Source: Blastomussa wellsi
Lineage: Eukaryota > Cnidaria > Anthozoa > Scleractinia > Plerogyridae
Assembly: GCA_947652115.1 (NCBI GenBank)
Contig: OX393569.1
Coordinates: forward strand, 22,571,910-22,635,909
Reading direction: 5' to 3'
Length of the DNA: 64,000 nucleotides
Positions 31,126 through 44,100 of the stretch are shown here, one piece after another (the first letter of the stretch is position 1; every line of letters begins with the position of its first letter). The notes under the pieces were generated by a model. That model was not told the DNA's origin, did no database searches, and saw only the letters and a program-made list of their open reading frames with translations. The position numbers and the translations under genes were made by a program.

Positions 31126-32485
31126 CTCTGTGTGTGTGGGGAGGGGGGAGGGGGTGGCTATTTCTACCATTGTTAGTGTAGCAGTTTCACTGTCACTAGC
31201 CATTCCAAATGTTTGAGACAATAAATATTTACTACTTTTCTGTGGGAATCAAAGTACAACAGAATCATTATTCAGTTGCTAAAAATGGATTTATGCAGGA
31301 AAATTAGTCCTCTACTTGGGTCCTGACCTATCAAGCAACCATCATTACACTTCCAGCTCAAACTTGCTCACCTCAGAGAAAATGATCAACAAAGTTGGCC
31401 TTAAAAGGTCCTGGGTACTCCTAAATCCTAATACAAGATCACGGTGAGAATTGCCAATGAGAACATGGAATAATGCCGACACCCACCCACTCTATGAAGA
31501 TCATTTGTAATTTTCAAGGAATGGTTGTCTCAAAGGTCAATTTTTTAAGGAAAGTATAAATCTAAACTTGAACTGGAATTTTTCAAGTCTAATTTGGAGA
31601 AACCTTCCACGGAAATTATGTTTTTGTGTGGCCAATGGGCATAACAGCATTCCTATGGCTCACTGTTTCTTCACATCATTGCAAAAAACCTATTAAAATA
31701 TAAATATATTGTATAATAATTTCCCCTCTCATGCTCTGTAACTTACTTGGACTATCTAGGCCACTGATTACTAATTATCTGTACTGGAAAAACAGACATT
31801 TAAATAAACATTTTGCTACTATCATATCTAAATAATTATCGTATCTAAATCACAAGGTTACATAAATGACCATAACATCGTTATGCACCACCATAACTAT
31901 GAGATTCATATTGCACTGGTTTCAGAATGAAAAACGATATATTTGAGCTTTTTTGAAATTAAGTAGACTTTGGGGTCTCTTCAATTTTGGATTTAGTTTT
32001 ATTGACATCAGGTGAAAATGATCTATATAATAGGTCGGCTAACAGATAATTGTACCTGCCAACTCTCACAGATTATGCAAGAAAAGAAACATTCATCTAA
32101 ATGATGGTGCTTGACCCCAATTCCCCAGTTTACGTCACATCCTGGGACAGGGTCCAGCAATATATGCACTGTCTTCGGAAGTGGCTGGGAACAAGTTAAG
32201 AATCTACGCGCAACTTTGGACATGATTGGGTTATCTTCAAAAATCCTCATAAAAATATCGCACTTGACTCAAGAAAGTTGGCAGGTATACATAACTTTTG
32301 TTGAACCAGTTAAACTTCTCACTCTGTTTGTACTCTCTTTGATAGTCAGTTGGGTCTGGCACAAGCTGGTAGATATGTTAAAGTTGAAGATCTATCACTG
32401 TGAATGCCATATTGCATTTAAATTTTTTGCAAACTCTGTCATGGTCATTGAATTCCTATTTACAGAACCACATGAAAATAGATAA

Positions 32486-32491
32486 TTTAAT
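32486..32491 (-). terminator. Candidate LONRF polyadenylation signal
   Basis: On the minus strand this reads ATTAAA, about 90 bases past the LONRF stop. The call is positional only. Confidence 0.35.
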
Positions 32492-32580
32492 GCTGCTAAT
32501 GGAACCTCTGTGGAAGGACAATTAATTTTTATGAAGCAAATTCATGTGCACAAAATAAATAAGGCTCATACAAACGTCCG

Positions 32581-35500
32581 TCAAGAAGCTGAAAAACTGG
32601 TATCCATTGCATCTTTTTGGAGTGACAGCATTAATTTTAAAAAGCGGATTACACTCTTAAGTCGTTCATGTATTGATGTCATCCCCAAAATAATAAGCTT
32701 TGCCTTGTCTTGAAGAGGAAGAGCTGCAAGCACCCACCACACCCAGTCAGGACCCGCATCCAGTAACTGCAGGTTCTCCTTAAAAGCCGGAACAGGTCCA
32801 ATGGCATTACAGATGCATTGACGCTGTTCTGCAGTCATGTGACTGAACCAGGACTGCAATGTTATGTGACCAACTCTATTTAGTTCAATGAGTTGTTTAA
32901 GTTCTTCTGCATCCTCAACATTTTCATCTTGTAACCACTCAACAGAGGCTGTATTATAGCCATCTAACATACTTCGTGAAATGACACGGAATCGTCGTTC
33001 ACCTACTGTCTGCACAATAGAACGGCCATCAGGGAGAAAATTCACTGTTTGAATATAGAGCATGGTGCCATAATCTGCAAAATCCTTGTTTGGGTCATCA
33101 CTGCCAACACACATGCCAAATCGCCTGGACCCTGACTTAACACATTGTCGTAACATCAGGCGATATCTGGGCTCAAATATGTGCAAAGGACATGGGACTT
33201 TAGGCAGGGCTAGTGTACAGACAAAAATTGGCACTTGTGGATTGTCCCCTTTTCCAAAACTGTTGAAAGAGAGAAAAAATACACAACAGAATAAAATTCA
33301 ACCTCATTTCAACCAATTCACTTGCTTTATTGAATGAAAACAACGAACATTTGAAAGGATTAGCAGTGCATGCTATGATCCTTGTGTTCAAGGCTTTGCA
33401 GAAAATCCCTCCAAAAGTTGCGAATTATTAGTGCAAACAACAGCAAAACAATATCACCAAAAAGGTAAAAAACTTCAAATTCCTCATATTCTAGCTAAAG
33501 TTTGGAGCTATTTATCTTTGATTTTATCTTTGATGAACTGATAAGGAAATTCAAATCTCACAACACATGTTCAAAACTGACACATAGGACTCAAATTTCA
33601 AAATATACTGGTCATGTGTGATTAAGCACAACTATGAAATTCCTAGTAAAATAGCCTATACGATAACAAATTATGAAAAATTAACTTTACTTTTGTAGGG
33701 TTATAACATCTTGGCTTCAGATATATTTAGACTTAGAGAATAGGAGTAACAGATACCTTAATGAATGAAGTTTATTTCAGAAAAGATTTCACTGAATGAA
33801 GCACAACACATATTGCTGTAATAGGCTAATAATATCACCTTACATGGAATCCTACTGGTTTCGTTTTTGGTTTCTCCACACAAATTTCTTTAAAATTATC
33901 ATTGAACTATATTACGTTTTGGGAATAGTTAATATCTAATAAATTTTAAAAGATATAGTAAAATTTACTGAAAAATAGCAAAAGTTGTCATTTCTTGGGT
34001 TATTATGGTTTTGCAAGGTCATTTAAGACTTTTGTTTACAATTTTCGTTTCAAAAAGTTCTGAGATAAGCAAGTATGGTTAAATTTGATATGAAAAATCA
34101 ATAATTACCTATTACTCACAAGAAACTCTCCCGATTTCCGATATAATTGGCTAATTTTTACGGATTGTATTCGAATGTTACCGATTGTCGATTTATTCAG
34201 CACACACAAGCGCAACGATTCCGACCTGACACATGAAACCTCACGTGCATGGGTTGCATAACTAAGCGGGAATTAATTTAACGTAAAACGGCGCAGCCAA
34301 GTATAAATTTTGTGATTACAAGGATGGTCGTGAAACTATTTTGCCTTCCATTGTGAAACAAGTAACATACTACGTTTTAAGCTGTTTGCACTGATCAGCA
34401 GAACTTCGCTAAATTAGAACAGGGTTAACGTGTCGAATTACGTAACATCCATTTCAAATAGCAATTTCCGCGATAAATATAATAAGCTTAATCTTACTGA
34501 CTTACCCCATAAGAATATCCATTTTTTCTTGATATTTTTTCTTTCTTTCACTGTAATCACTTGTGAAATGCTTCGCTAAAATCAACTCCAATACTTCTGT
34601 GACTTCCATATTTTGAACTCCTCGAATGTATTGATCGAGCACTGTCCTGCAACACGGACATTCGGCACGGTGATCAAGACTTCTTTCAAGACATTCCTGA
34701 CAAAATGTGTGACCGCATATTGTTGTAATAGGCTGAAACAATAAGCTATAACAAAGTTTGCATTCAAAATCTTCTACCTCTCTTTGCTTTTCATTGCTTA
34801 CTAGTCTCACGGCACAGTTTTCATTCGTGGACTTCTTAACGTGATTTACTCTTGTAGTATCGTCGTTACATGGAGTTTCTTTCCTGTTTGAATAGAGCAG
34901 AGAGCTCTGTATAAACCTCTTTGTACGACTGGTCAAAACATTGTTGTCGCTATTAACACCTTTATCGCTGGTAACAACTGATGCTATCCCCTCGTTTGGT
35001 GATACCAAGTACCCCTGAGATTCTACAGGTGGACTAAACTGCTTCAAAACATTCATTTTTGCCGTTGTTTCTTGTTCTTGTGCAAGTTCTTTTCTCCCGG
35101 CACGACCGAGAACCAACAAAGTTCTATTTGAGTTCGTGAACTTTGGGCTTAGAAGTTGATATAAGCTTTCTGTGAACTCTTGGCGATATCTTTCACTTTT
35201 GGGAGCGAGAGCAGAGCAGCGTAACAAAGCCAAAACACTCTCTTCGTGTTTGGACGACAGAACTCCTTCAACTTTCGCCAAGTTCGCTAAAATTACAGCT
35301 TTTCTGAAGAACGTTTTGGCTGACCTGGGCTGAAGTTTACAGGCTTGCTCGATGTCTTGGAGTGCTAAATCTGGTCTTCCAACTTGTAGCAAGGCATCAG
35401 AACGCCAACACAAACAGTAAAAATCGCTCAGAGCAGAAGCAGAAAGAATTTCGGTAAAACATTCAATCGCTGTCTTCGTGTCGTTTCCAACAAGATATTT

Positions 35501-35989
35501 ATGGCCCTGAATTTTATTCACTTGTCTCTGGTATTCCAACGGAAACCATTTCTGTACAGAATTCATGATTAGTACGTTGACAGAACGGGTCATATTTTCA
35601 TGCACATCCTTTCCGCATTTACAACACTCTACATAGCCAGTGATGGATTGCTCTTCAGCAAGACAAACTTCACAGAAAGAATGACCACAACCAAGAGTCA
35701 CAGGCTTCATAAACACACAGTTACACATTGAACAAGAAAAAATACTTTCCATATGGCTTGCATCTTGGGAACTTGTTTCTTCCTTTCTCTCTTTACACAG
35801 TTTGTTTCGTTGGAACTCCAAAAACGCAGTCACTAATGATGTAAGGCATTCCTTTGGTACTACTCCTACTCGACAAGCATTCGAATACGCACTGAATGAT
35901 TTGTCCAACTGTCCATTTCGAGCAAACCAATCTCCTCGCTCTATGAGAGTTTTCAGAATGTTCTGGTCATCCTTCAACAATTTTTCCAT
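32581..35989 (-). CDS. LONRF: LON peptidase N-terminal domain and RING finger protein (LONRF1/2/3-like)
   Basis: A likely E3 ubiquitin ligase. Exons (minus): 35989-34506 and 33259-32581, joined in phase 2 across a GT-AG intron of 1246 bases; 720 residues, close to the vertebrate 750-770. First RING at about residues 86-130 (CSMC, CGHSFCEVC, CCKCG). TPR-like helices at about 160-250 (AIECFTEILSAS, ALQDIEQACKLQPRSAKTFF). Second RING at about 410-447 (CKLC, CGHTFCQECL, CPCC). LON N-terminal domain from about 505 (PIFVCTLALPKVPCPLHIFEPRYRLM, RRFGM, GERRFRV). There is no Lon ATPase or protease part, as is normal for the family. The first in-frame ATG is at 35989 (AAAATGG); upstream the frame is open only back to a stop near 36055 and contains no ATG. 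Having a single intron is sparse beside its neighbours. The paralogue (1, 2 or 3) cannot be assigned. Confidence 0.95.
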
Positions 35990-37563
35990 TTTAGTTTCAC
36001 ATCTGACGTCCAAGGAAAAACCAAAAAGTCGGCGAAGTAAAGGTTGGGGCCATTATGCGGAGATCCATTTTCTGTCACAACAAAGAGTGGACAAAATCGT
36101 CACCAGCCGGCTTTGTTTGCCTTAATCATATTCACGCCACAGCGGTCACAAAACACGAGACCGGTCACATGTCACGATATTAGTACACGTGAACGAACGT
36201 GAAAGCCCAATTTCCGGGTAACGTGAAGACACCGCCGGTGCTGTCGACTGTTTGTGACAAGTCGAAGCGTTTTAAAACGCTTTAAAATAATAAAGCTTAC
36301 CATCGAATAAGATCTCTTAACATTTGATTTTCCCTGTGATTGTATATGTATTCTTTTTGTTATGCAACATTTTTGTTACATAACAAGCATCAACCACAGA
36401 TTTTAGCAACAAAGCCTTTGAATTACTTGATGCAACTTCGGGCCATGAATAATTCTAGCAACTAAATCGTGGGTTAAGCACATCTACCCTCAAGCTTGTT
36501 ATAAGAGAAGCCCAATAATAATTTTAATAATCATAATCATCATTTCACAAAAGCTGAATTAAAAACGACGACGTTACAATAACGTCATTATCAAGTCAAA
36601 AATTAAACAATAAATGATGAAAATAATTTACAAGTTCAAAAAGTTTCGCACGTATGGAGTCCGTTTGCATGTTCAAATTAGGTTTGAATTGTTTGATGTA
36701 GCGCATTTCAAACACTAAGCATTCAATTTTGCCTTGGCACTTTCTCAGAATCTTGAAATGGCTCACATTCAATTTCGATCAATTATTTTACGTTGTTATA
36801 TCGCTACGTTTGAAGAGATAGTTCGCAGCTCTCTAAAACGACCTAGAACCTCCAAATTTCATTGTTTCATTGTTCAGCTCTATTGTTTTAGGGGTAGGGT
36901 CCATTGTTACTGTTGTTTGTTTGTGGCACTTGTAAAGAGCTGCGTACCGCCCGTTTGAGAGTTTCAATGTGGTTGTCATACTGTCACAGTGACCTGCAGT
37001 TTAGTGCAATGGGCTCCCCAAGCACTGCCTTTACTCTCTCAGTGCCTCTGTCATTTTCTGTTTTCGCTATTTTCGCATTCCCCATAATACGCATTGTTTG
37101 CCACCAAATTTTTGCATAACCTTTGTTTCCCAATTCTCATGGGTCCCAAGAGAAACTGAAGGCAATCTAAAATTTCTTAATGAGAAATTGCTGCCTCCTG
37201 TGAGCGATAGACAACTCGCATGCTAACATACTAGTATTAATTTTCAGCCGATAGTTAATGTCAGAAACACTCTGTTGTCTGCCTTATTTTTGGAAACAGA
37301 CGCTTATCTAAAGCGTCTGTAAATTAACATGAATTGAAGGGGAAATTGATTGAAATTAATGAAGGAAATTACAGTAACGCTAAATAGGGGGTAAAATTCA
37401 AACTGGGAATAGACACGACTGGACGATTATTTCAGCAGGCCGATGATCGAAGTTTCCCAGTATGAGAACAATTCGGAAAGTCAAGTAATTTTAATGATGA
37501 TGTTGATAACTGCTCTTCAGCGTCAAAATACTTTTTTCGCTAAGAGAACCCTTTGCACCAGTT

Positions 37564-37773
37564 CGAAACGCATTGCACCTTTCGTTTGTACTTTTTACCA
37601 AATGCTGATTTGCATGCATATTTACAGTCTTGACATGATGTCATGCAAATCAGTTTGTGACGTCAGCGCAGAATAGACCCACGCCCCTTCTGACCCGGCC
37701 GTTCAACAAAGTTCAGTATTTTTTTTTTTCAACATTTGGTAAAAAGAAGAAAGGAAAGGTGTAATGCGTTTCG
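37564..37773. repeat. Fold-back repeat with inner octamer palindrome
   Basis: CGAAACGCATTGCACCTTTC near 37564 is mirrored at 37752-37773 (GGAAAGGTGTAATGCGTTTC). CTTTTTACCAAATG is mirrored by CATTTGGTAAAAAG. Inside, CTGATTTGCATG (37605-37616) is inverted at 37642-37653, so ATTTGCAT and ATGCAAAT face each other. Confidence 0.75.
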
Positions 37774-38092
37774 GCCGTTTTAATAAGCCCAGGGATTATT
37801 TTCGGAACAGTTGAAAGTACTTATACGAAGTCTAAACCCCAGGCGAGAGGGTTAGGTAAGGTGAAAGGGTTATTTATAGACTCAGCAGATTCTTCTTATG
37901 TTACAATATAATTTAATGACTTTGTTACTTTAAGCAAAAGAATTCTTTACATATACAGAAGAATCTCGTCCAGAGTCTCTTGGAACGAAAACAGCGGTAA
38001 AAACAAACAAACAGGACTATACAAATACGTCACAGTGGATGAAGGTAGGGGAGGGGTGGGGGACGAGTTTAGAAAAGCGAGAAAAGAGAGCA

Positions 38093-38166
38093 GGTGTCAG
38101 CCGAAAGCGATTGAACTCGGTGTACGAAGAGTCAGTCGAAAGCTATTGAACTCGGTGTACGAAGCC
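38093..38166. repeat. 35-bp tandem duplication beside the HDAC stop codon
   Basis: CAGCCGAAAGCGATTGAACT plus CGGTGTACGAAGAGT is followed directly by a near-identical second copy (CAGTCGAAAGCTATTGAACT plus CGGTGTACGAAG). The array ends three bases from the stop at 38169-38171, so it lies in the HDAC 3' UTR. Confidence 0.8.
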
Positions 38167-38168
38167 GT

Positions 38169-41100
38169 TCAGTGTTCCATCTTTGTTTGTTCCTCTTTAG
38201 CAGCTTCTTTGCTTTCTTCAGGAAGAGGAGCCTTTTCTGTTTCATTCTCTTCCACAGGCTTCGGTGAATTGCTTTTAACTATGTAAAATGAGAACAAGAA
38301 TTATCAAAATCCAGTTACTGGGACTGACAACCAGTTCTCGTGATTACTCAACAATTATCCTTAAAAATCACGAGGGATATCGCCCGATACTTAGCCGACG
38401 AGTCCGTTGGCCGAATTGGCTAAAATCAGGCGATATTCCGATAGAGCTGAGCAAGATAATTACTTTATTAATCAACTAATTGTCAACGAAACCCATTTTG
38501 CGACTAGCGTTTCAAGCGTTTCATGCTTTTGCCAAAATAACTTTACTTTCAGGACCCTTTCAAAAAAGTTTGCCCGACGAAAAACAGCTTCGCAGATCAA
38601 CAACCTGCAAAAACCTTTGGCGAGTCTTTTAGTCACTGCAGTTTTTACAACATTGACGGAAATTAAGGAAAGTGGAAAACAAAACATGTACTGAACATGG
38701 TGTTTGCTTACAGGCTCAGTGTATACATATAATTTAGAGTTAGCTGTTATTTATCCACGTGCACTTTCCTTTTCCTTTTTGCGCAAAGATACCCCACATC
38801 TTGCGTGACTAGCAGTCCTTGTCGCGCGATGGCAAAAACAGCAGCAAAAATAGCGCACGCTCTTGCTGAGCAATTCGCATTGCTTCTCCTGCCACCGGGA
38901 GAAAGAACAACCACGTACACAGGTTACATACAGAAATACAGGTTATTAAAGAATGAAAGCAAGACAGAATCACACCTGTGCAGGTAGTGCCAGTGTTGTC
39001 TGCATTAGATGAAGTATCACTAAGCAAAAACCAAGTCAAGATATACGGTTAGACAAAGAAGCACTCCACAATTGTGCTGTACAGTGATCACATCAAAGCC
39101 CCTACTGACAACAATTAAAGAAAATATTCCTAGGAATTTCTCGAACGGAAAAAGATATGAAACATGTATCTTGTGTACGCGAATAGTGAACAGCATAGAA
39201 CAAAGTATCACACCTCATTTACAACAACGAAAAAAGTGTTAAATTAGCTTTAAATTCGCTCAAAGGCAACAAAGACAGTGTGTAATCAGTGCTTACCCAT
39301 CATTATTAACAGGAGCCTCAGATTCTTGTACTTCCATGGCTTCTTCTGTGTCGTCTTTGCTTGCAGGGGGACCTTCTACAGTCTCCGGACTGGAGAAAAA
39401 CACAAGCTATCAGATTTTAAACTAATAGTCTATGAGTGCTGAAACCAAACGTTTGGGTAGAATGCTTCATAACTGAGCACTGCATTACCACACTGTCAAC
39501 TGCAGTTAAAACTACAAAGGGTCCAGCATATTTTATGTATTTTAATGGGAGAAATGAGACTACTGCTGTATCAGATATTTAGTGATTGCTAACTTAATAA
39601 ACCACACACACCTTTTTCTGTTGACTTCCTGCTCAGGCACAGGTTCTGTTGGCACTTCAGCTGTTACGCTGGCGACTGTTTGTGGGGATCCCCCCTTAGG
39701 AGTACTTGTTGAACTCTTTGGTTTTTCCTTTTCCTCCACAGGGGAAGTGCTGAGTTTTGAGTTGTCACTTGCCGCAACTGATGCCTTAGAGTCATCATTA
39801 ATGGCATTCTCAACACCATTTGTTACCATTTTTTCAACAGGTGTTGCTGAACCTTTGGCTCGCTTACGAGAACGCTTAACTTCCTTTGCATGGTGAACAT
39901 CTCTCCTGTTGTCCCCCTCGTCTTCTGAATCTGAATATTCTTCTTGATGTGCAATGTGTTTGTCCGATGCACGGACTGCAATAAAAAATTAAGTATGAGA
40001 GGAAGTTACTCACTCTCAGGATAAACTGACTATGGCTCATTAACAAGCCATGCATTTGAGTTTTCTATGAAAAGTGCCTCTACAGCCAACCAGTTGTAGG
40101 TAGTAAAGTGACTGAAGTGAGCTTCTCACTCAAGGAAGCATCAAGCTCATTTTGTAATTTGATGGTACAGCACGACAATAGTGGTTAGCTGATGATGTTA
40201 AATTTTCTCATCACCTATCCACTTTACAATGCATTTATATTACAGAGAAATTATATCTTGTTGATGACTTTTGGAAGATAAATTGTCAAAGTGAGTTATA
40301 CTCACTGCTTATCCTGCGGTCAGTCTCCATCTCATCTTCATTGTCACTTTCCTCTAACACTGGTGCATCATCGGGAATTGCTGGAAAGATTTCAAGGCAA
40401 AAGTATTAGTCCAACTACCAAATACTGACACCTGGTTGTGGCACAATAATAAAATTGCATCAAATACTCAAGCAGGCTTCCATACAACAGCATTCTTGTT
40501 GTGATATGCAATTAAGAGATGTACTTCTTCTTAGTAGCAATGAAATGTCACAAATTGCATGCAAGTTACTCCTGATAAGGAAAAAAGGCTACAGTATTGA
40601 TCAATCGCCGTCCCAGTCATATTTTTAATTAGCAATTGCATGTGTCCCAAGATGGAGAAGTGACTCGAGAAACAAATTGCCAATCTAAGTCAATCTCTCT
40701 ACATGGTGAAGTCTGCGTCCAGCCCAACAACCCATACTGCCAGCGTTTATCCTGGTTTCTGTTGCATTAATGGACTAGGAGTATTTCTACTCCCCCTGGA
40801 TGGGAGCTAGTAGGGTTGTCAAAATAAGCCGGCAACCGGCGCATTTCACATGCTATTCCGAATACTGTGCCGCCTACTCCGAATGTTAGTAGGTCAGTTC
40901 TAAGCATGATATTGAAGAAATAAAATGAAAATAGCCACCTACTTTTTGGATGGAACCTGCTACTCAAAAACCCACTGACAACCCTGTGCTAGTCCATCGC
41001 AGGGTTACCCCCAGAATTTAAATTGTTGGTACCCATTTATATGCCTGGGTGAGGAAGGTACCATTAAAGTAAGTTGTATCACCCAAGAACAGTCAGGGTT

Positions 41101-44100
41101 CGAACCCAGACAACCTGATCCAGAGTCCACTATGAGGCCATTGGCTACTGCACCTTCCATGAATCTCTCTAAATGAAAGAGTTGTGTTTTGTAAAGTATT
41201 CCTCCAGTATTACTTACGGTGCATCTGCACTCCTGGTGCATGGGGAAGCATTCGCAGGTTTTCAAACAATCTTTGCCTGCAAAGTAAAAGAGGTAAACAA
41301 AACAATAATGTTTAAAGGCAACACAAAATTAATTTAAGATGAGACAGAGAGACAATTATTCAAGTAACAACACAAGTACTTAACAGATTATGCTGTAATA
41401 AGAAAAGGAGAACTTAAGTAATTTAAAAACTGATACACGTTTTGAATGAAGAAGGTGGTAGGGAAGCCATGATGTCTTAAATCTTACTTGATCTTCTCCA
41501 GGTAGTCAGTGGTGTTCTGGTTTGCCATGTTGGATGGACTGATGTGTAGCTTGAAGTCTGGTCCAAAGTACTCAAAGTAGTCATTGTATGGAAGTTCTGC
41601 AACACAACATTGACTCATAGTTTATATTACACAATCATATATACCTGTAATTACATGTACAATTTATGATGTTTGTTTGATGTAACACAAGTACAGGAGC
41701 TTGAAAGCATTAAACTAATTAGTGGTTATTGGCAATAAATTGATTGTAGTATTTCATTTTGTTATGAGTACTCTGAGAAACAGAATAACTGCAAATTGTC
41801 GAATGAAACAATATTTCGAGAAGGAAACTGATTAATTTATTATCAAACCCAAACACCTGATAAAATGGGATGAGGAACAAATTACTTCACTGACAACAAG
41901 TAGCATCAGAGTTCTTACATACCATTTGCAATATCAGAATCCAGAGCCACTGCTGTTTCAAATGTCCAACACCTTGCAACATTCCTGATTGTGTATCCAC
42001 CACCTCCAAGAACCAAGAGTGGCAGATTGAACTTCTTGACAAAGTTCACACACTGTGCATGGCCTACAAATACAAGCAGGGAAAATATTTCAACTTGTCC
42101 ACAGCCGAGTGTTGCTAAGACCTCTTGTAACCCATCAAAGCTTTGAAATGATGTTCTTCAAACATCAATTCCATAGAATTACTCAACATTTCAAGGATTG
42201 CCAGGCTTCAAAAATCTTAAAACTTCCGAACTGCTTTTTAACTTGGGTAAGCAATAAAATTTGAATACAATCTAGGCCAAATTCAAGGTTAAGGTACCTT
42301 TAAGAGAGAGATTAAAACAGCCAAGTCTATCGCCAGCTAAAGAGTCTGCTCCACACTGAAGAACAACAGCATTTGGTTTGTACACTTCCATGACCTTTGA
42401 CACAACCTGCAAGGGTGTAAGTTTTGTATTGTTGATGTCATTCTCTGTAATTTGAATAATATATTGATTTCATTACTGTAATTAATCTCTATCATTTTGC
42501 AATTGTTTTATATCTTTATGTCATTAGGTAAATACTGTCCATTAGACATGCCTCCATCCTACCTGCCTCAATTAGCTCTGCTATTTTGCAGGCAGTCTGT
42601 ACTTGTATTTCTTTTATTTTTAATGTAAGCAAACAAAGCTCGTTGTTGTTGAAATAGAACTGAAAACAGATTTTCGTTCAAACTTTTCCATTCAATAGTT
42701 CATCTTAAGGAGCACTTTGAAAATACCCCATAATTCTTTACAATATCAGTTCCACAAAGGCTATTTTTTAATCATTCAAGCCACGTCTTGTGGGAGCAGA
42801 AAAAATAGGGAGAAATATAACTACAAGTATAGTAAACTGTATTGGCTTCAGGGAACAGTTTAATGTATGTTTCATCATATAAGCACACATTTTTATTAGA
42901 CCCTGATTCAACTTCTTGCTAGCAATCTTGAGGCCACAAATCTATTCAACAAGTTCACATTTCCATTGATTATATATTTTTGTACAATAGAAATTTGTTT
43001 ATATCCCTTTTCTAGGAAGGTGATTACCATACTCAAAAACAGAGAAAAAAATTGGTAGGTCAGTATACTCATTGACAAGAAAACAAGGATTTATTTATTT
43101 CAAGTTAAGCCATAAAGAAAAAGTAGCCATTTTCTTTATGGACACAGGTTTATAACACATAAAATTACATACCATATGGATGTGCAATGCAATACTAGGG
43201 AAAAACCTAAAAATGTTCCATACAGCAGAACCTTGCCTTGCACACCTTCCTATTTTAACCTATTTTAAGTCCCAAAAATGTTCAGTCATTTTCTTATCTG
43301 AAAATCCCTTGGCTTGCATACACAAATGGCACCAGAAAGCTCTTTATCAAAATTCAACCTGTTAAGGTGCCAGGGTCATTTTCACAAACACGTCTTTAAT
43401 TCTTGTTGATAGGGTAGTTTATACTAACAACTTTCTTCTTGCAAACTATAAAATTTTTTTTTTCTCTTCTTTTCCTATATTTTTGTAATTAGTGTGGCAA
43501 ATAAAAAATAAATAAAAGTAGCATCTTGCAGGCTCTTACTGGATTGAAGATTTGTTCATAGGACTCGTCATCAATTCCATCTCTGAGAGGAAAGTTCACA
43601 GCATAATATTTTCCTTTTCCTGCTCCAATGTCCTACAAGTGAAGAAAAATGAATCAAAACCAATAAAATACCGGTAGTGCTTTTAAATTATGCTTATCAA
43701 AATGAATTATTGAGTTTTGAAAAAGAAAATTGTTGATGAAATACCCTTGATAAAGGTTGACGAGACAGATTCTCAAGCTGACTGATCAATATATTAGTGC
43801 CCGCTATTACCAGTACTATATTAGTGCCCGCTATTACCAGTACTATTATACTCACCCTAAGATCACCAGTCCCAGGGAAATATTCGCCATATTTGTGAAA
43901 TGACACCGTCATGACACGGTCAGTGGTGTAAAATGCTTCCTCCACTCCGTCGCCATGGTGAATGTCTATATCAATGTACAATACGCGCTGGTGGTACCTG
44001 ACAGATCATAGTTAGACAACAGAGAAAGTGTATTGGTTTATAAAACTGAGTTCCCTAGTCTCCCTCCATTTTACTTCACTTTTGTTTATCCACCTTTCCG

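Larger units (their letters stand above)
29830..32480. other. Intergenic between convergent EB1 and LONRF
   Basis: No supportable gene. It holds two hairpin repeats (30431-30547 and 31004-31125) and otherwise AT-rich sequence. The two genes converge here, so both 3' UTRs end in this stretch. Confidence 0.6.
35990..38168. other. Intergenic between LONRF start and HDAC 3' end
   Basis: No supportable gene. The LONRF promoter lies here; the first 250 bases contain ACACGTGAAC and GTCACATGTCACG but no clear TATA. It also holds a fold-back repeat at 37564-37773. Confidence 0.55.

Noticed and set aside
36011..36013. TTG as the start of LONRF, eight codons further upstream
   Set aside because: In an animal gene the in-frame ATG at 35989 in a good context (AAAATGG) is far more likely.
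38271..38278. Alternative HDAC acceptor at AAAAG/C that would join exon 39389-39297 directly in frame
   Set aside because: It has a poor pyrimidine tract, and a 44-base exon with clean splice sites (38976-39019) restores the frame using the better acceptor TTTACATAG.
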